From NCBI GenBank assembly GCA_001314705.1, contig LJSU01000021.1:53742-117741 (forward strand): a stretch of DNA of 64,000 nt, read 5' to 3'. A program made the position numbers and the translations under genes. Below the pieces are notes generated by a model. It saw only the letters and a list, made by a program, of their open reading frames with translations. It did no database searches and was not told the origin of the DNA. How positions within the stretch are numbered: position 1 is the stretch's first letter; each line of letters opens with the position of its first letter. Shown in pieces: positions 9,301 through 18,017 of this stretch. Source of the DNA: Rhodobacteraceae bacterium HLUCCO07. Lineage in GTDB: Bacteria; Pseudomonadota; Alphaproteobacteria; Rhodobacterales; Rhodobacteraceae.

Positions 9301-9777
9301 GCCCACGGCGGTGCGGATCACCGGCTCGCCCAGACGCTTGACCGCGCCGCGCAGGCTGCCGATCAGGCCGGGGCGCGGGTCGTCGAGCACCTTGCCGGTG
9401 AGCATCAAGGCCCAGGTCGAGGCGTTGACCAGTGGCGAGGTGGAATGCCCCATGTGCCGCGCCCAGTCGGAAGGTGCGATCTTGTCCTCGATCAGCGCGT
9501 CGATCGTGTCAGCGTCCGGCACCCGCAAAAGCGCCTCGGCCAGGCACATCAGCGCGATCCCCTCGTTGGTCGAAAGCCCGTATTCGGCCAGGAACACCTC
9601 CATCAGCCCCGGGTTCGAGCGGCCGCGAATGTCGCGCACCAGTTCGGCCGCGCGTGCGGTGATGCGCGCGCGCGCGGCGTCGTCGAGCGCGGCGGTTTCG
9701 ACCAGGCGCGACAGCGTGTCGGCCTCGTCGGCATAGGTGGCGGTGTCGATGGCGGCGATATGGTCGGGCAGGGGCAT
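6343..9777 (-). CDS. putA: Bifunctional proline dehydrogenase / glutamate-semialdehyde dehydrogenase
   Basis: This 1144-residue protein oxidises proline to glutamate in two steps. The N-terminal half is the FAD proline dehydrogenase barrel (for example GISVKLSALFSRYE, LMIRLVKGAYWDTE, FEFQRLHGMG). From about residue 560 onward is the NAD aldehyde dehydrogenase: FTCISPWNFPLAIFTGQ, FTGSTDTA, ETGGLNAMIVD, and the catalytic cysteine in GQRCSALR (Cys798). There is no N-terminal ribbon-helix-helix domain, so unlike the enterobacterial protein it should not repress its own promoter. It is divergent from an Lrp-type regulator, as in other alphaproteobacteria. The start at 9777 fits family N termini. 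Confidence 0.96.
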   Translation of the reverse strand: MPLPDHIAAIDTATYADEADTLSRLVETAALDDAARARITARAAELVRDIRGRSNPGLMEVFLAEYGLSTNEGIALMCLAEALLRVPDADTIDALIEDKIAPSDWARHMGHSTSPLVNASTWALMLTGKVLDDPRPGLIGSLRGAVKRLGEPVIRTAVGRAMKEMGRQFVLGEDIGAAMERAAGMEKKGYTYSYDMLGEAARTEEDARRYYLSYSRAITAIAAACKSRDTRQNPGISVKLSALFSRYEVAQHARVMDELVPRLRSLALLAKSAGMGLNIDAEEADRLTLSLDVIETVLSEPALAGWDGFGVVVQAYGQRAGEVLDFLHDLAGKHDRKLMIRLVKGAYWDTEIKRAQVEGVGGFPVFTRKPATDVSYLANARKLLGMSARIYPQFATHNAHTVAAILDMAADMGVAKTAFEFQRLHGMGGALHEIVMGQEGSHCRIYAPVGAHRDLLAYLVRRLLENGANSSFVNQIVDEDVPPEEVARDPFEALSDPAPAIATGPELFAPERTNSKGFDLTHAPTLAMIDAARDPFRRHEWAAAPILAGEAAPEAPGPVINPADPADHPGTVAWASAADAETALAAATPWAAPAPERAKVLNRAADLYEAHFGEIFAIVAREAGKSLPDAVAELREAVDFLRYYAANAPERAPVGIFTCISPWNFPLAIFTGQIAAALAAGNAVLAKPAEQTPLIAHRAVELLHEAGVPRGALQFLPGAGKVGARLTSDARVGGVAFTGSTDTARIIRRAMARHLAPGAPLIAETGGLNAMIVDSTALPEQAVQAIVESAFQSAGQRCSALRCLYVQEDIAEGFTEMLKGAMDQLAMGDPWHLSTDCGPVIDEEARAGIAAHIDAARADGRLLHELRTPNAGHFIAPTLIRVDGIKDMEREVFGPVLHLATFRAGDLDRVIGDINATGYGLTFGLQTRIDDRVQHVSEAIHAGNIYVNRNQIGAIVGSQPFGGEGLSGTGPKAGGPHYLARFGARPATGTGGTWAQETDAQTVQKALDAAPGAAGGSTLTLPGPTGESNRLTTLPRLPLLCMGPGEAAASAQAEAVRRLGGRAVMVTGRLAPEALTTLGGFSGVIFWGNDDMARACARALAERDGPILPLITGMPDTGHVMGERHVCVDTTASGGNAELLGGAA

Positions 9778-9866
9778 GGTGCACTCCGGATGTTTGGGCT
9801 ATGATATCACTGATCTTGCGGGCAGTTGTCCTGAACAGTGTGAGTATGAAAGGCAAATAAACTGAA

Positions 9867-10358
9867 ATGAGCGAAGAAAACGGGCCAGATGGCCTTGGCG
9901 AACTTGACCGGCACGACCGCCGTATCCTCTCGATTCTGGCCAGCGAGGGCAGGATCAGTATTGCCGATCTCGCCCGTCGGATCGGGTTGTCGAAATCGCC
10001 CACCCAGGCGCGGGTCAGGCGGCTGGAAGAGACTGGCGTGATCACCGGCTATCGCGCGATGTTCGATCCCATTCGCATGGGGCTCGATCACGTCGCCTTT
10101 GTCGAGGTGCGCCTCAGCGACACGCGCGAGGCCGCGCTGAGGGCCTTCAATGCCGCCGTTGCCGGGATTGCCCAGATCGAGCAGGCCCACATGATGGCGG
10201 CGAATTTCGACTACCTCTTGAAAGTGCGCACCCGCGACATGCGCGATTACCGCCGCGTTCTGGCCGAGGAGATCACCGCGTTGCCGCATGTGGCCAGCAC
10301 CTCGACCTTTGTCGCGATGGAAGCGGTCAAGGAGAACGCGCTGTCGGATGCGCTCTGA
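9867..10358 (+). CDS. putR: PutR, Lrp/AsnC-family activator of proline use
   Basis: A 163-residue Lrp/AsnC regulator: helix-turn-helix at roughly residues 15-60 (DRRILSILASEGRISIADLA) and a RAM ligand-binding domain after residue 75. It is divergent from putA with 89 bases between the two start codons. In Agrobacterium and Rhodobacter the gene in this position is a proline-responsive activator of putA, so the name is assigned by family and position together. No palindromic site in the short shared promoter region was convincing. Confidence 0.88.
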   Translation: MSEENGPDGLGELDRHDRRILSILASEGRISIADLARRIGLSKSPTQARVRRLEETGVITGYRAMFDPIRMGLDHVAFVEVRLSDTREAALRAFNAAVAGIAQIEQAHMMAANFDYLLKVRTRDMRDYRRVLAEEITALPHVASTSTFVAMEAVKENALSDAL

Positions 10359-10507
10359 CCTTGCCGGCATCGGACAGGCCGGGCAACCGCGGCAACGCGT
10401 GGCGCCTGTGCATCTGACTTGGGCGTGAACGCGTGTACCGCGCTCGCCCGAATTCAACCCGCACGCTTTACACCGCGGGCAAGGCGGCTAAAGTGCCGAT
10501 CTCGCAT

Positions 10508-10593
10508 GCGGGCGTGATGGAATGGTAGACATATCGGACTTAAAATCCGAAGGGGGAAACCCCGTGTGGGTTCGAGTCCCACCGCCCGCACCA
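10508..10593 (+). tRNA. tRNA-Leu (UAA)
   Basis: A complete cloverleaf with acceptor arms GCGGGCG (10508-10514) and CGCCCGC (10583-10589), discriminator A, and an encoded CCA (10591-10593). The anticodon stem TCGGA/TCCGA encloses CTTAAAA, giving anticodon TAA at 10541-10543. A long variable arm (GGGGGAAACCCC) fits the class II leucine tRNA, and the T loop has GGTTCGAGTCCC. The 3' end adjoins a catabolic block; no second copy of the tRNA 3' end was seen. Confidence 0.97.
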
Positions 10594-10624
10594 TTCCTGA
10601 ATCCGTATCCTTCAAGTCCCCCAT

Positions 10625-10652
10625 GGCAAGGAAGGGCAAGGAAGGGCAAGGT
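10625..10652. repeat. Short tandem repeat, 10-base unit
   Basis: Two exact copies of GAAGGGCAAG (10631-10650) preceded by a partial copy. It lies in the 220-base gap between tRNA-Leu and the M20 gene, in which no gene is evident. Confidence 0.5.
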
Positions 10653-10813
10653 GGTTTCTGCAGTTCGAACATTTCGTCGAATGATCGTGCAGGAAAGGTC
10701 GTTCGCCCGGGCCGGAAAACATCGTCCCGATGGACCCGGGGTCAACAATGCACTAACAATCAAACCGGGCCACCCGTGGGGGCACGCCCGCGCGTTCAAA
10801 CGGAAAGGCAAAC

Positions 10814-12118
10814 ATGGATCAGTCGCTCATCGAACAACCCGCCCGCGCCGCAATCCTGGACGCTGTAGAAGCGCACTTCGACGAACAGATTCGCTTCCTC
10901 GCGGATTTCGTGCGTATTCCGAGCACCCGTTTCGAGGAGGGGCCGGCACAGGATTTCATGGCCGAAGCCCTGCGAACGCGCGGCTACTCGGTCGACGATT
11001 GGCGCATTGATCTAAAGGACCTCGAGCATCTGCCCGGCTTCGGGCCCATCGAGGGCGATTTCTCGCGCGCGCGCACCGTGGTCGGTTCGCACCGGCCCTC
11101 CGAAGTTCGGGGCCGATCCCTGATCCTGCAGGGTCATCTCGATGTTGTGCCTGCGGGGCCGGCGGAAATGTGGTCCACCCCGCCCTTCGAGCCCGCGATC
11201 CGCGACGGCTGGATGTATGGCCGTGGCGCCGGCGACATGAAGGCCGGCACGGTTGCCGCGCTCTTCGCGCTTGACGCGCTCCGCCATGCGGGGTTCGAGC
11301 CCGCCGCGACAGTGCATTTCCAGTCGGTGATCGAGGAGGAGTCGACCGGTCTCGGAGCGCTTTCGACGCTCCAGCGCGGCTATCGTGCCGATTTCGCGCT
11401 GTTGCCGGAACCGTCCGACTTTACCATCAACCGTGCGCAGGTCGGTGCGATGTGGTTCAAGCTGCGGGTGCGGGGGCGCCCGGTTCATGTTGCGACGGCG
11501 GGAACGGGGTCCAACGCGATCCTCGCCGCCTATGACATGATCAACGCCCTGAAAGGCCTGGAGGCGAACTGGAACGAGCGCGCGGCCAAGGATCCTGTCT
11601 ACAAGGACATAGACCATCCGCTGAACTTCAACGCGGGCAAGATCATCGGCGGCGACTGGGCCTCCAGCGTCCCGGCCTGGTGTGACGTGGACTGCAGGAT
11701 CGGCGTGTTGCCGGGGCAGGATCTGGCAGAGGCGCGGGCCGAGGTGGAAGCCTGTGTCGCGCAAGCGGCACACGCGCATCCCTTCCTCTCCAACAATCCG
11801 CCGGAAGTGGTCTGGAATGGGTTCCAGGCCGAAGGCTACGTTCTGGAAGACGCGGACGAACAGGAAAGCGCCTTTGCCGCCGCCTATGCCGACGTCTTCG
11901 GGGCCGGAGAACGCCCCGCGGAGCGCAAGATGACGGCCCTCACCGATACGCGCTTTTACGGTCTCTACTACGGCATTCCTGCCTTCTGTTTTGGCCCGAA
12001 AGCAGAGAACATCCACGGCTTTGACGAACGGGTCGAGCTCGATTCGATCAAACGCTGCACTGAAGTATTCGCGCTCTTCATCGCGCGCTGGTGCGGCTTG
12101 AACCGGATCCAACGGTGA
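10814..12118 (+). CDS. M20 family metallopeptidase/deacylase (ArgE/DapE type)
   Basis: A 434-residue amidohydrolase of the ArgE/DapE/ACY1 group. The metal site is visible as QGHLDVVP (His108, Asp110), GAGDMKAG (Asp141) and the EEES motif around 174-177. The middle part (about 210-320) is the dimerisation domain. Such enzymes remove an acyl group from N-acyl amino acids or cleave dipeptides in the cytoplasm. It stands just before a TRAP transporter operon on the other strand, so it may process an imported N-acyl compound, but no substrate is fixed. The upstream site AAAGGCAAAC is a modest ribosome-binding site. Confidence 0.88.
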   Translation: MDQSLIEQPARAAILDAVEAHFDEQIRFLADFVRIPSTRFEEGPAQDFMAEALRTRGYSVDDWRIDLKDLEHLPGFGPIEGDFSRARTVVGSHRPSEVRGRSLILQGHLDVVPAGPAEMWSTPPFEPAIRDGWMYGRGAGDMKAGTVAALFALDALRHAGFEPAATVHFQSVIEEESTGLGALSTLQRGYRADFALLPEPSDFTINRAQVGAMWFKLRVRGRPVHVATAGTGSNAILAAYDMINALKGLEANWNERAAKDPVYKDIDHPLNFNAGKIIGGDWASSVPAWCDVDCRIGVLPGQDLAEARAEVEACVAQAAHAHPFLSNNPPEVVWNGFQAEGYVLEDADEQESAFAAAYADVFGAGERPAERKMTALTDTRFYGLYYGIPAFCFGPKAENIHGFDERVELDSIKRCTEVFALFIARWCGLNRIQR

Positions 12119-12322
12119 GCGCGCATGACTTTGCCCCGCGTCGCCATTGGCGGTTTCCTGCGCGGGATCAAGACGTTCGGTCGGTCCAAGGCAATCTGAG
12201 AGGGTTCCCGTCAATGTGGCGACACGGCCCTGGCCGGGTGCGCGGAAACGCCTGATCGCTGGCTCAAGAGGGTATGGCAGGCGACGCCCCGGACAATCGG
12301 TCCGGGGCGCGCCTTGCCCGCA

Positions 12323-13432
12323 TCACTCGTTGCGGGCCGCTTCCGCACCCTGGACGACGTTGCTTTTCAGCGTCGTCATGCGGCCGTGATAGGGATAGAC
12401 GAGATCGGCAAAGTCCACCTGGGATTGATAGACCTTTGCAAAGAACTCGTCACCGTCGATATACTCCTTGATGACCTCGTTCTGGGCCTCGATGAAGCGG
12501 GTGTAATACTCTTCCGGAACGTCCAGGACGTTGATCCCCGCTTCTTCGTATTCCTTCACGGCGACCGAGTTCTCGTGCAGGTTCGCGGCGTTGGTCATGG
12601 TCGCATTGGCCTTGACCGCGACACGGATGATCGCCTGAAGATCGTCGGGAAGTTCGTCGAACCATGTCTTGTTGACCAGCAATTCGCCGATGTCGGTCTG
12701 CTGGTGAAGGCCCTGCAGATAGTAGTAGTCCCAGATCTTGTCGAGACCGAGATTGCGGTCGTCCGCCGGGCCGATCCACTCGGCGGCGTCGATCGTGCCA
12801 CGTTGTGCGGCGGGTACGATCTCGCCCCCCGGCAGGGCCACGGCGGGCACGCCCATGGCGGAATAGGTCTCGCCCGCGATGCCCGGCGGGCTGCGGTACT
12901 TGATCGACTGGAACTCGTCCAGGTTCTCGAACGGGCGCGAGAACCAGCCCAGCGGGTCCGGACCCATGGGTTGCATCAGGAAGGGCTCGACATCATAGCC
13001 CATCCGGTCCTGCATCAGCTCGCGATAGAGTTCCTGCCCTTCGCCCGAGTAATACCAGGACATCAGCGTCTCCTGGTCCATCCCGGTGCTTGCCGGCACG
13101 TTCGAAAAGAGCACGAAGGACGAACTCATGCCGGACCAGTAGTGCGGCCAGGCATAGCCGGCCGTCACCACCCCGTCGCTGACCGCGTCGAGGATCTCGA
13201 AGGCCGAGACCTCGGCCCCGTCGGGCAGCACTTTGACCGTGATGCGGCCGCCGGACATCTCCTCGACATCGCTGGCAAACTGTTCGGTCAGCTTGAAATA
13301 TAGGCTCGCGTTGGGCACGGCGGTCTGGATGTCCATGCGGTAGTCCTGCGCCAGCGCAGGCATGGCACCTGCTGCGACCAGTGCGGCCGCGCAGATCGTG
13401 CCCTTGAACGGGCCGGTCAATGGAATATTCAT
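12323..13432 (-). CDS. TRAP transporter substrate-binding protein, DctP type
   Basis: A 369-residue periplasmic protein with a signal peptide ending at ALA-QDYRMDIQ (near residue 28). It has the family pattern of a TRAP P-subunit: a C-terminal region with helix-rich EVIKEY and the hinge region around PPGIAGETYSAMGVPAVALPGG, where the conserved arginine that holds a carboxylate is in IKYRSPPG. It is the last gene of a dctQ-dctM-dctP set read leftward. The carboxylate-binding arginine suggests an organic acid ligand; its identity is unknown. GAGAGACT precedes the start. Confidence 0.92.
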   Translation of the reverse strand: MNIPLTGPFKGTICAAALVAAGAMPALAQDYRMDIQTAVPNASLYFKLTEQFASDVEEMSGGRITVKVLPDGAEVSAFEILDAVSDGVVTAGYAWPHYWSGMSSSFVLFSNVPASTGMDQETLMSWYYSGEGQELYRELMQDRMGYDVEPFLMQPMGPDPLGWFSRPFENLDEFQSIKYRSPPGIAGETYSAMGVPAVALPGGEIVPAAQRGTIDAAEWIGPADDRNLGLDKIWDYYYLQGLHQQTDIGELLVNKTWFDELPDDLQAIIRVAVKANATMTNAANLHENSVAVKEYEEAGINVLDVPEEYYTRFIEAQNEVIKEYIDGDEFFAKVYQSQVDFADLVYPYHGRMTTLKSNVVQGAEAARNE

Positions 13433-13522
13433 AGTCTCTCCTCCTTGGTTGCAGGTCTTGGGTTGCGCCGGGGTTGGCTCCCCGTTTCTGATTGCAGGCC
13501 GCGCACCGGGCGCGGCACCGGT

Positions 13523-14842
13523 TCAGTTGCCCAGCACACGTGGCAGCCACAGCACCAGGTCGGGCACAAGGATCAGCAGGCCGACGACGATGAGTTGCAG
13601 CACGACGAACTGCACCATGCCGAGATAGATGTCGCCCATCGACCAGTTCGGCACGACGCCCTTCAGGAAATAGGCCGACAGCGCCATCGGCGGGGTCAGC
13701 CACGAGGTCTGAAGCGTGACCGCGACGAGGATCGAGAACCACAGCGGATCATAGCCCATCTCGACCATCGTCGGCAGAAAGATCGGCACGATCACCAGCA
13801 CGATCGGAATCCATTCCAGCGGCGAGCCCAGAACGAAAACGATGCCGAGGATGATGAGCAGCATCACGGTGGGCGAGAACGGCAGGTGCAACAGGAACTC
13901 GGTCAGCAACTCGCCACTGCCCAGCCGCGAGAACACTGCGCCGAAGAAGTTGGCCGAGGCGAGCAGGAACATGATCATCGCGCTCAACAGGAGCGTGCTG
14001 TAGACGCTCTGCTTGAAGGCGCTCCAGTCCAGCTTGCGGTAGGCGAGGGCCAGGATCAGCGAGGCCAGCGCGCCGGTGGCGGCGGCATCGGTGGGCGTGG
14101 CGATCCCCGATATGATGAAACCGAGCGTCGCGGCAATGATCAGGAAGACCGGGATCACCCCCAGCAGCAGTTCCTTGAGCTTTTCGCCCAGCGTGGTTTC
14201 GGCGATTTCCGCGTCGGTGATGGGCGGTCCCAGCGTGGGGTTGAGATAGCTGCGCACCAGGGTGTAGACGATGTAGACCGTCGACAGCATCAGCCCCGGC
14301 ACGATCGCCGCTGTGAAGAGGTCAGACACCGGCACGCCGACCACCGGCCCCATCACGATCAGCAGGATCGAAGGGGGGATCAGGATGCCCAGAGTTCCCC
14401 CCGCGGCGATGGCGCCCGCCGAGATCCGCGTGTCATACCCCGTCCGCTGCATGATCGGCGCGGCCATGACGCCCAGAACCGTGACCGAGGCGCCCACGAT
14501 CCCGGTTGCGGCGGCAAAGACCGTGGCCACCAGCAGCACCACCAGGTAAAGCGACCCGTTGAGCCGCCCGAGCAGCAGGCGCAGGGCCATGAACATCCGC
14601 TCCATCAGCCCGGATTTCTCGAGGATGAAGCCCATGAAGAGAAAGAGCGGGATCGCCGCCATCGTGGTGTTGCGCATCAGCGAGAAGAACTGGAACTGCA
14701 TCAGGTTCACGACCCGGTCGCCCATCCCGACATAGCCGAACAGCAGCGCGATGAAGATGAAGGTGAACGCCATCGGGTAGCCGGTCAGCAGGCCGACAAA
14801 GACCAGCCCCAGCGCCACCAGGCCAAGGATCGGCTCGCTCAT
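13523..14842 (-). CDS. TRAP transporter large permease, DctM type
   Basis: A 439-residue membrane protein with about 12 hydrophobic helices and typical DctM segments: FFSLMRNTTMAAIPLFLFMG, GTLGILIPPSILLIVMG and LGIVFVLGSPLEWIPIVL. It forms the sodium-driven channel subunit with the small permease. Its start overlaps the dctQ stop by 4 bases, and 90 bases separate its stop from dctP. Start ATG 14842. Confidence 0.94.
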   Translation of the reverse strand: MSEPILGLVALGLVFVGLLTGYPMAFTFIFIALLFGYVGMGDRVVNLMQFQFFSLMRNTTMAAIPLFLFMGFILEKSGLMERMFMALRLLLGRLNGSLYLVVLLVATVFAAATGIVGASVTVLGVMAAPIMQRTGYDTRISAGAIAAGGTLGILIPPSILLIVMGPVVGVPVSDLFTAAIVPGLMLSTVYIVYTLVRSYLNPTLGPPITDAEIAETTLGEKLKELLLGVIPVFLIIAATLGFIISGIATPTDAAATGALASLILALAYRKLDWSAFKQSVYSTLLLSAMIMFLLASANFFGAVFSRLGSGELLTEFLLHLPFSPTVMLLIILGIVFVLGSPLEWIPIVLVIVPIFLPTMVEMGYDPLWFSILVAVTLQTSWLTPPMALSAYFLKGVVPNWSMGDIYLGMVQFVVLQLIVVGLLILVPDLVLWLPRVLGN

Positions 14843-15393
14843 GCCAGCCCCCCTTCATCGTCGCGGAACCGTCTGTTCGTGGCGATGTTGTAGAGGCTCT
14901 TGATCAGCTCGCTCACCCCCTGGATCATCAGCAGGATCCCGGTGATCGGCATCACCGTCTTCAGCGGATAGATGATCGGCATCATCGGGCTGGTGGGAAT
15001 CCGCTCGCCCCGCATCCAGGACTTGGCCGCGTATTCCCATGTGGCCAGGGTAAAGAAATACATCGCCGGAAAGAACAGGCAGATGATGAAAAGCGCGTCG
15101 ATGGTCCCCTGCCAGCGCGGCGACAGCACGTTGAAAAGGAAATCGGCGCGCACGTGCGAATCCCGCCCCAGTGTCCAGGCCGCGCCCAGCATGAACATCG
15201 CACCATAAAGCATGTAGGTGACATCATAGGCCCAGGCGGTCGGCCGATTGAACCCGAAGCGTGCGACCACCTCCCAGATCAGGGCCATGATCATCGGCAG
15301 GATCAGCCAGGCCGCCAGCTTGCCGACGACCATCGCCGGCATGTCCAGCCAATGGGTGATCCGGCGGATGCGGTGTTCTCTCTCGGGGGTCAC
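14839..15393 (-). CDS. TRAP transporter small permease, DctQ type
   Basis: A protein of about 184 residues with four transmembrane helices, as usual for the small TRAP subunit; the segment WEVVARFGFNRPTAWAYDVTYMLYGAMF (residues near 40-65) is the family core. The start is uncertain: GTG at 15393 gives a normal N terminus, while TTG at 15408 would add five residues; neither has a strong ribosome site. It is the first gene of the TRAP operon, divergent from the GMC oxidoreductase, with a palindrome in the shared promoter region. Confidence 0.88.
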   Translation of the reverse strand: MTPEREHRIRRITHWLDMPAMVVGKLAAWLILPMIMALIWEVVARFGFNRPTAWAYDVTYMLYGAMFMLGAAWTLGRDSHVRADFLFNVLSPRWQGTIDALFIICLFFPAMYFFTLATWEYAAKSWMRGERIPTSPMMPIIYPLKTVMPITGILLMIQGVSELIKSLYNIATNRRFRDDEGGLA

Positions 15394-15466
15394 GACATGA
15401 CCGCGCAATGGGTCATGGATCGGCGAACCGAGTCTGGTGCATATGTCACCTCATTCTCCTCCCAGA

Positions 15467-15487
15467 AATGAGACTTGTTGTCTCATT
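15467..15487. promoter_or_regulatory. Perfect palindrome, putative IclR operator
   Basis: AATGAGAC (15467-15474), TTGTT, GTCTCATT (15480-15487): an 8-base perfect inverted repeat with a 5-base spacer. It lies in the divergent gap between the TRAP operon and the GMC oxidoreductase gene, with the IclR-type regulator just downstream of the latter. Size and symmetry fit an IclR dimer site. Confidence 0.6.
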
Positions 15488-15545
15488 AACGCCACCTTAT
15501 GTTTCGATTGCAAGAAAAATCATGTCGCTTCGGGGAGGGGTGCGG

Positions 15546-17153
15546 ATGGACGGGGCCGAATTCGACTATGTCATCGTCGGTGCGGGGTCGGCTGGCTGCG
15601 TGCTTGCCAACCGGCTCAGCGAGAACCCGAAGGATCGCGTCCTGCTGCTCGAGGCGGGCGGTCCGGACAGCAATCCGTGGATCCACATCCCGGTGGGCTA
15701 CTTCAAGACCATGCACAACCCGTCGGTGGACTGGTGCTATCGCACCGAGCCCGATCCCGGGCTCAACGGGCGCGCGCTCGACTGGCCGCGCGGCAAGGTT
15801 CTGGGCGGGTCGTCCTCGCTGAACGGCCTGCTCTACGTGCGCGGGCAACCGCAGGATTACGACCGCTGGGCCCAGATGGGCAATGCGGGCTGGGGCTGGG
15901 CCGATGTGTTGCCGCTCTTCAAACGGTCCGAGGACCAGGAACGCGGCGCCGATGACCTGCATGGGGTGGGCGGGCCGCTGTCGGTCTCGAACATGCGCGT
16001 GTCCCGCGCCATCTGCGAGGCGTGGATCGAGGCGGCCAAGGCGTATGGCATCCCCTACAACCCCGACATCAACGGGCCCGAGCAGGAGGGCATGACCAAT
16101 GCCCAGCTGACCATGAAGAACGGCCGCCGCTGTTCGGCCGCCGTGGCCTTCCTGCGCCCGGCGATGAAGCGCGAGAACCTCACCGTGATCACCCGCGCCC
16201 AGACCAGCCGGATCGTCCTGACCGAGGGGCGCGTCACCGGCTTGTGCTATCTCGACCCCGACGGAACCGAGCATACCGTCAAGGTGCGCGGCGAAGTGAT
16301 CCTTTCCGCCGGGGCGATCGGCTCTCCGCAGATCCTGATGCTCTCCGGCATCGGCGACACGCAAACGCTTGCCGGCCACGGGATCGAACCGCGCGTGCAT
16401 CTGCCCGGCGTCGGCCGGAACCTTCAGGATCACCTTCAGGCGCGGCTGGTCTTCAAGTGCAATGAGCCGACCCTGAACGACGAGGTGCGCAGCCTCTTCG
16501 GAAAAGCCCGGATCGGGCTGCGCTACGCGCTCTTCCGGCGCGGGCCGATGACCATGGCGGCAAGCCTGGTGATCGGCTTTGCCAGGACACGCGAGGGGCT
16601 GGAAACGCCCGACATCCAGTATCATATCCAGCCGTGGTCCGCGGACAGCCCCGGCGAGGGGGTGCATCCCTTTTCCGCCTTCACCGCCTCGGTCTGCCAG
16701 CTACGCCCCGAAAGCCGGGGCAACCTGACGCTGCGTTCGGGCGATGTGCGCGACCACCCGGTGATCCGTGCGAACTATCTCGACACCGAAACCGATTGCC
16801 GGACCATCGTCGCCGGTGTCCGCCAGGCGCAGGCCATCGCCGCGCAGGCCCCGCTGGCCTCTCGAATCAGCACCCCGCACAGCCCCGGCCCGGGCGACCA
16901 TGACGATGCCGCGATCCTCGACTGGGTGCGCAATACTTCCACAACGATCTATCACCCCTCGGGAACATGTCGCATGGGGCAAGGCCCATCGGCGGTTGTC
17001 GACTCGCGCCTGAACGTGCATGGAGTGCGCGGCCTGCGTGTCGCCGACTGCTCGATCATGCCCGAAATCGTTTCGGGCAACACCAATGCCCCGGCGATCA
17101 TGATCGGAGAAAAGGCCAGCGACATGATCCGCGCCGACCGTCGCGCGCGTTAG
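15546..17153 (+). CDS. GMC family FAD-dependent oxidoreductase (choline dehydrogenase-like)
   Basis: A 535-residue flavoprotein. The FAD-binding fold starts at once (YVIVGAGSAGCVLANRL), followed by WPRGKVLGGSSSLNGLLYVRG and the C-terminal catalytic region with TTIYHPSGTCRMG and VSGNTNAPAIMIGEKASD, both holding active-site residues of the glucose-methanol-choline family. The ATG at 15546 is preferred since GGGGAGG precedes it; another ATG at 15522 is possible. It is divergent from a TRAP operon and followed by an IclR regulator, so it probably oxidises an imported alcohol. Choline is not implied; the family is broad. Confidence 0.92.
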   Translation: MDGAEFDYVIVGAGSAGCVLANRLSENPKDRVLLLEAGGPDSNPWIHIPVGYFKTMHNPSVDWCYRTEPDPGLNGRALDWPRGKVLGGSSSLNGLLYVRGQPQDYDRWAQMGNAGWGWADVLPLFKRSEDQERGADDLHGVGGPLSVSNMRVSRAICEAWIEAAKAYGIPYNPDINGPEQEGMTNAQLTMKNGRRCSAAVAFLRPAMKRENLTVITRAQTSRIVLTEGRVTGLCYLDPDGTEHTVKVRGEVILSAGAIGSPQILMLSGIGDTQTLAGHGIEPRVHLPGVGRNLQDHLQARLVFKCNEPTLNDEVRSLFGKARIGLRYALFRRGPMTMAASLVIGFARTREGLETPDIQYHIQPWSADSPGEGVHPFSAFTASVCQLRPESRGNLTLRSGDVRDHPVIRANYLDTETDCRTIVAGVRQAQAIAAQAPLASRISTPHSPGPGDHDDAAILDWVRNTSTTIYHPSGTCRMGQGPSAVVDSRLNVHGVRGLRVADCSIMPEIVSGNTNAPAIMIGEKASDMIRADRRAR

Positions 17154-17173
17154 AGAGGACGACACCAGGGCCG

Positions 17174-17950
17174 ATGGCAGAACAGCTCCCCACGATTTCC
17201 GGAAATCTGCGGCTGCTGGTGCTGCTCGAACGCATCTGTGCCAGCGAAACGCCCGTGACGGCCGCCGACGTGATGGCGGAAATGGACCTGCCGAAACCCA
17301 CGGCCCACCGGCTGCTCTCGACGCTCGAGACCGAAGGATTCATCCGCCGGAATGCCGACGGGCGCGGCTATATCTCGGGGTTTCGCATGCAGCGGCTTGC
17401 CGCCGGCATGGTCGCCACGATGCGCCATCGCGCGGCTGTGTCGCTGGTGCTGCGCGACCTGTCCGAGGAGATCGGCGAAACCTGCAACATCGCGCAGCGC
17501 GACGGCGATGCGGTTGTCTATATCGACCGGGTCGAAACCAAGTGGCCGCTGCAGATCGCGCTGCCGGTCGGGAGTCGCATACCGCTGCATTGCTCGGCCG
17601 CAGGCAAGGTTTGGCTGGCCAGTCTCGACGACGACCAGTTGCGCCCGCTGCTGACCTGTTCCGACCTGGAGCGGCGCGCGCCCAATACCATCACCGACCC
17701 CGAACGCCTGCTGGACGAGCTGCGCCTGACCCGCGCACGCGGCTGGGGCGAGGACAACGAAGAGGCGATCGAGGGCATGGTGGCGCTCGCCGTGCCGATC
17801 ACCGACGGGCAGGGGCGCCTTTACGCAACGCTCTCCTTCCATGCGCCGAAACTGCGCATGACGCTCGACCGGGCGCGTGGGCACCTGCACTTGCTGCAAA
17901 GACGCGCCAGTGAGATTTCGCACCTCTTCCTGCAAGGCAGCGCAACATGA
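17174..17950 (+). CDS. IclR family transcriptional regulator
   Basis: A 258-residue regulator: N-terminal winged helix (about 8-70, including KPTAHRLLSTLETEGFI) and C-terminal effector-binding GAF-like domain (NIAQRDGDAVVYIDRVE, HCSAAGKVWLA, GWGEDNEEAIEGMVALAVPI). It follows the GMC oxidoreductase by 20 bases and is probably co-transcribed. The palindrome at 15467-15487 upstream of that gene is the likely operator. Effector unknown, perhaps the substrate of the oxidase or of the TRAP transporter. Confidence 0.93.
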   Translation: MAEQLPTISGNLRLLVLLERICASETPVTAADVMAEMDLPKPTAHRLLSTLETEGFIRRNADGRGYISGFRMQRLAAGMVATMRHRAAVSLVLRDLSEEIGETCNIAQRDGDAVVYIDRVETKWPLQIALPVGSRIPLHCSAAGKVWLASLDDDQLRPLLTCSDLERRAPNTITDPERLLDELRLTRARGWGEDNEEAIEGMVALAVPITDGQGRLYATLSFHAPKLRMTLDRARGHLHLLQRRASEISHLFLQGSAT

Positions 17951-18017
17951 CGCCTCGCGTTACCTTCGAAAGGCGGTCACGCGATCCGGGCCGCCCGGGA
18001 ATATGCGCCGTCGTGCC

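Noticed and set aside
10594..10813. Integration site at the 3' end of tRNA-Leu
   Set aside because: No duplicate of the tRNA 3' end and no integrase gene was seen next to it.
13445..14893. Rightward frame of 482 codons antisense to DctM
   Set aside because: Antisense shadow; composition dominated by Arg, His, Gln and Asp and no fold.
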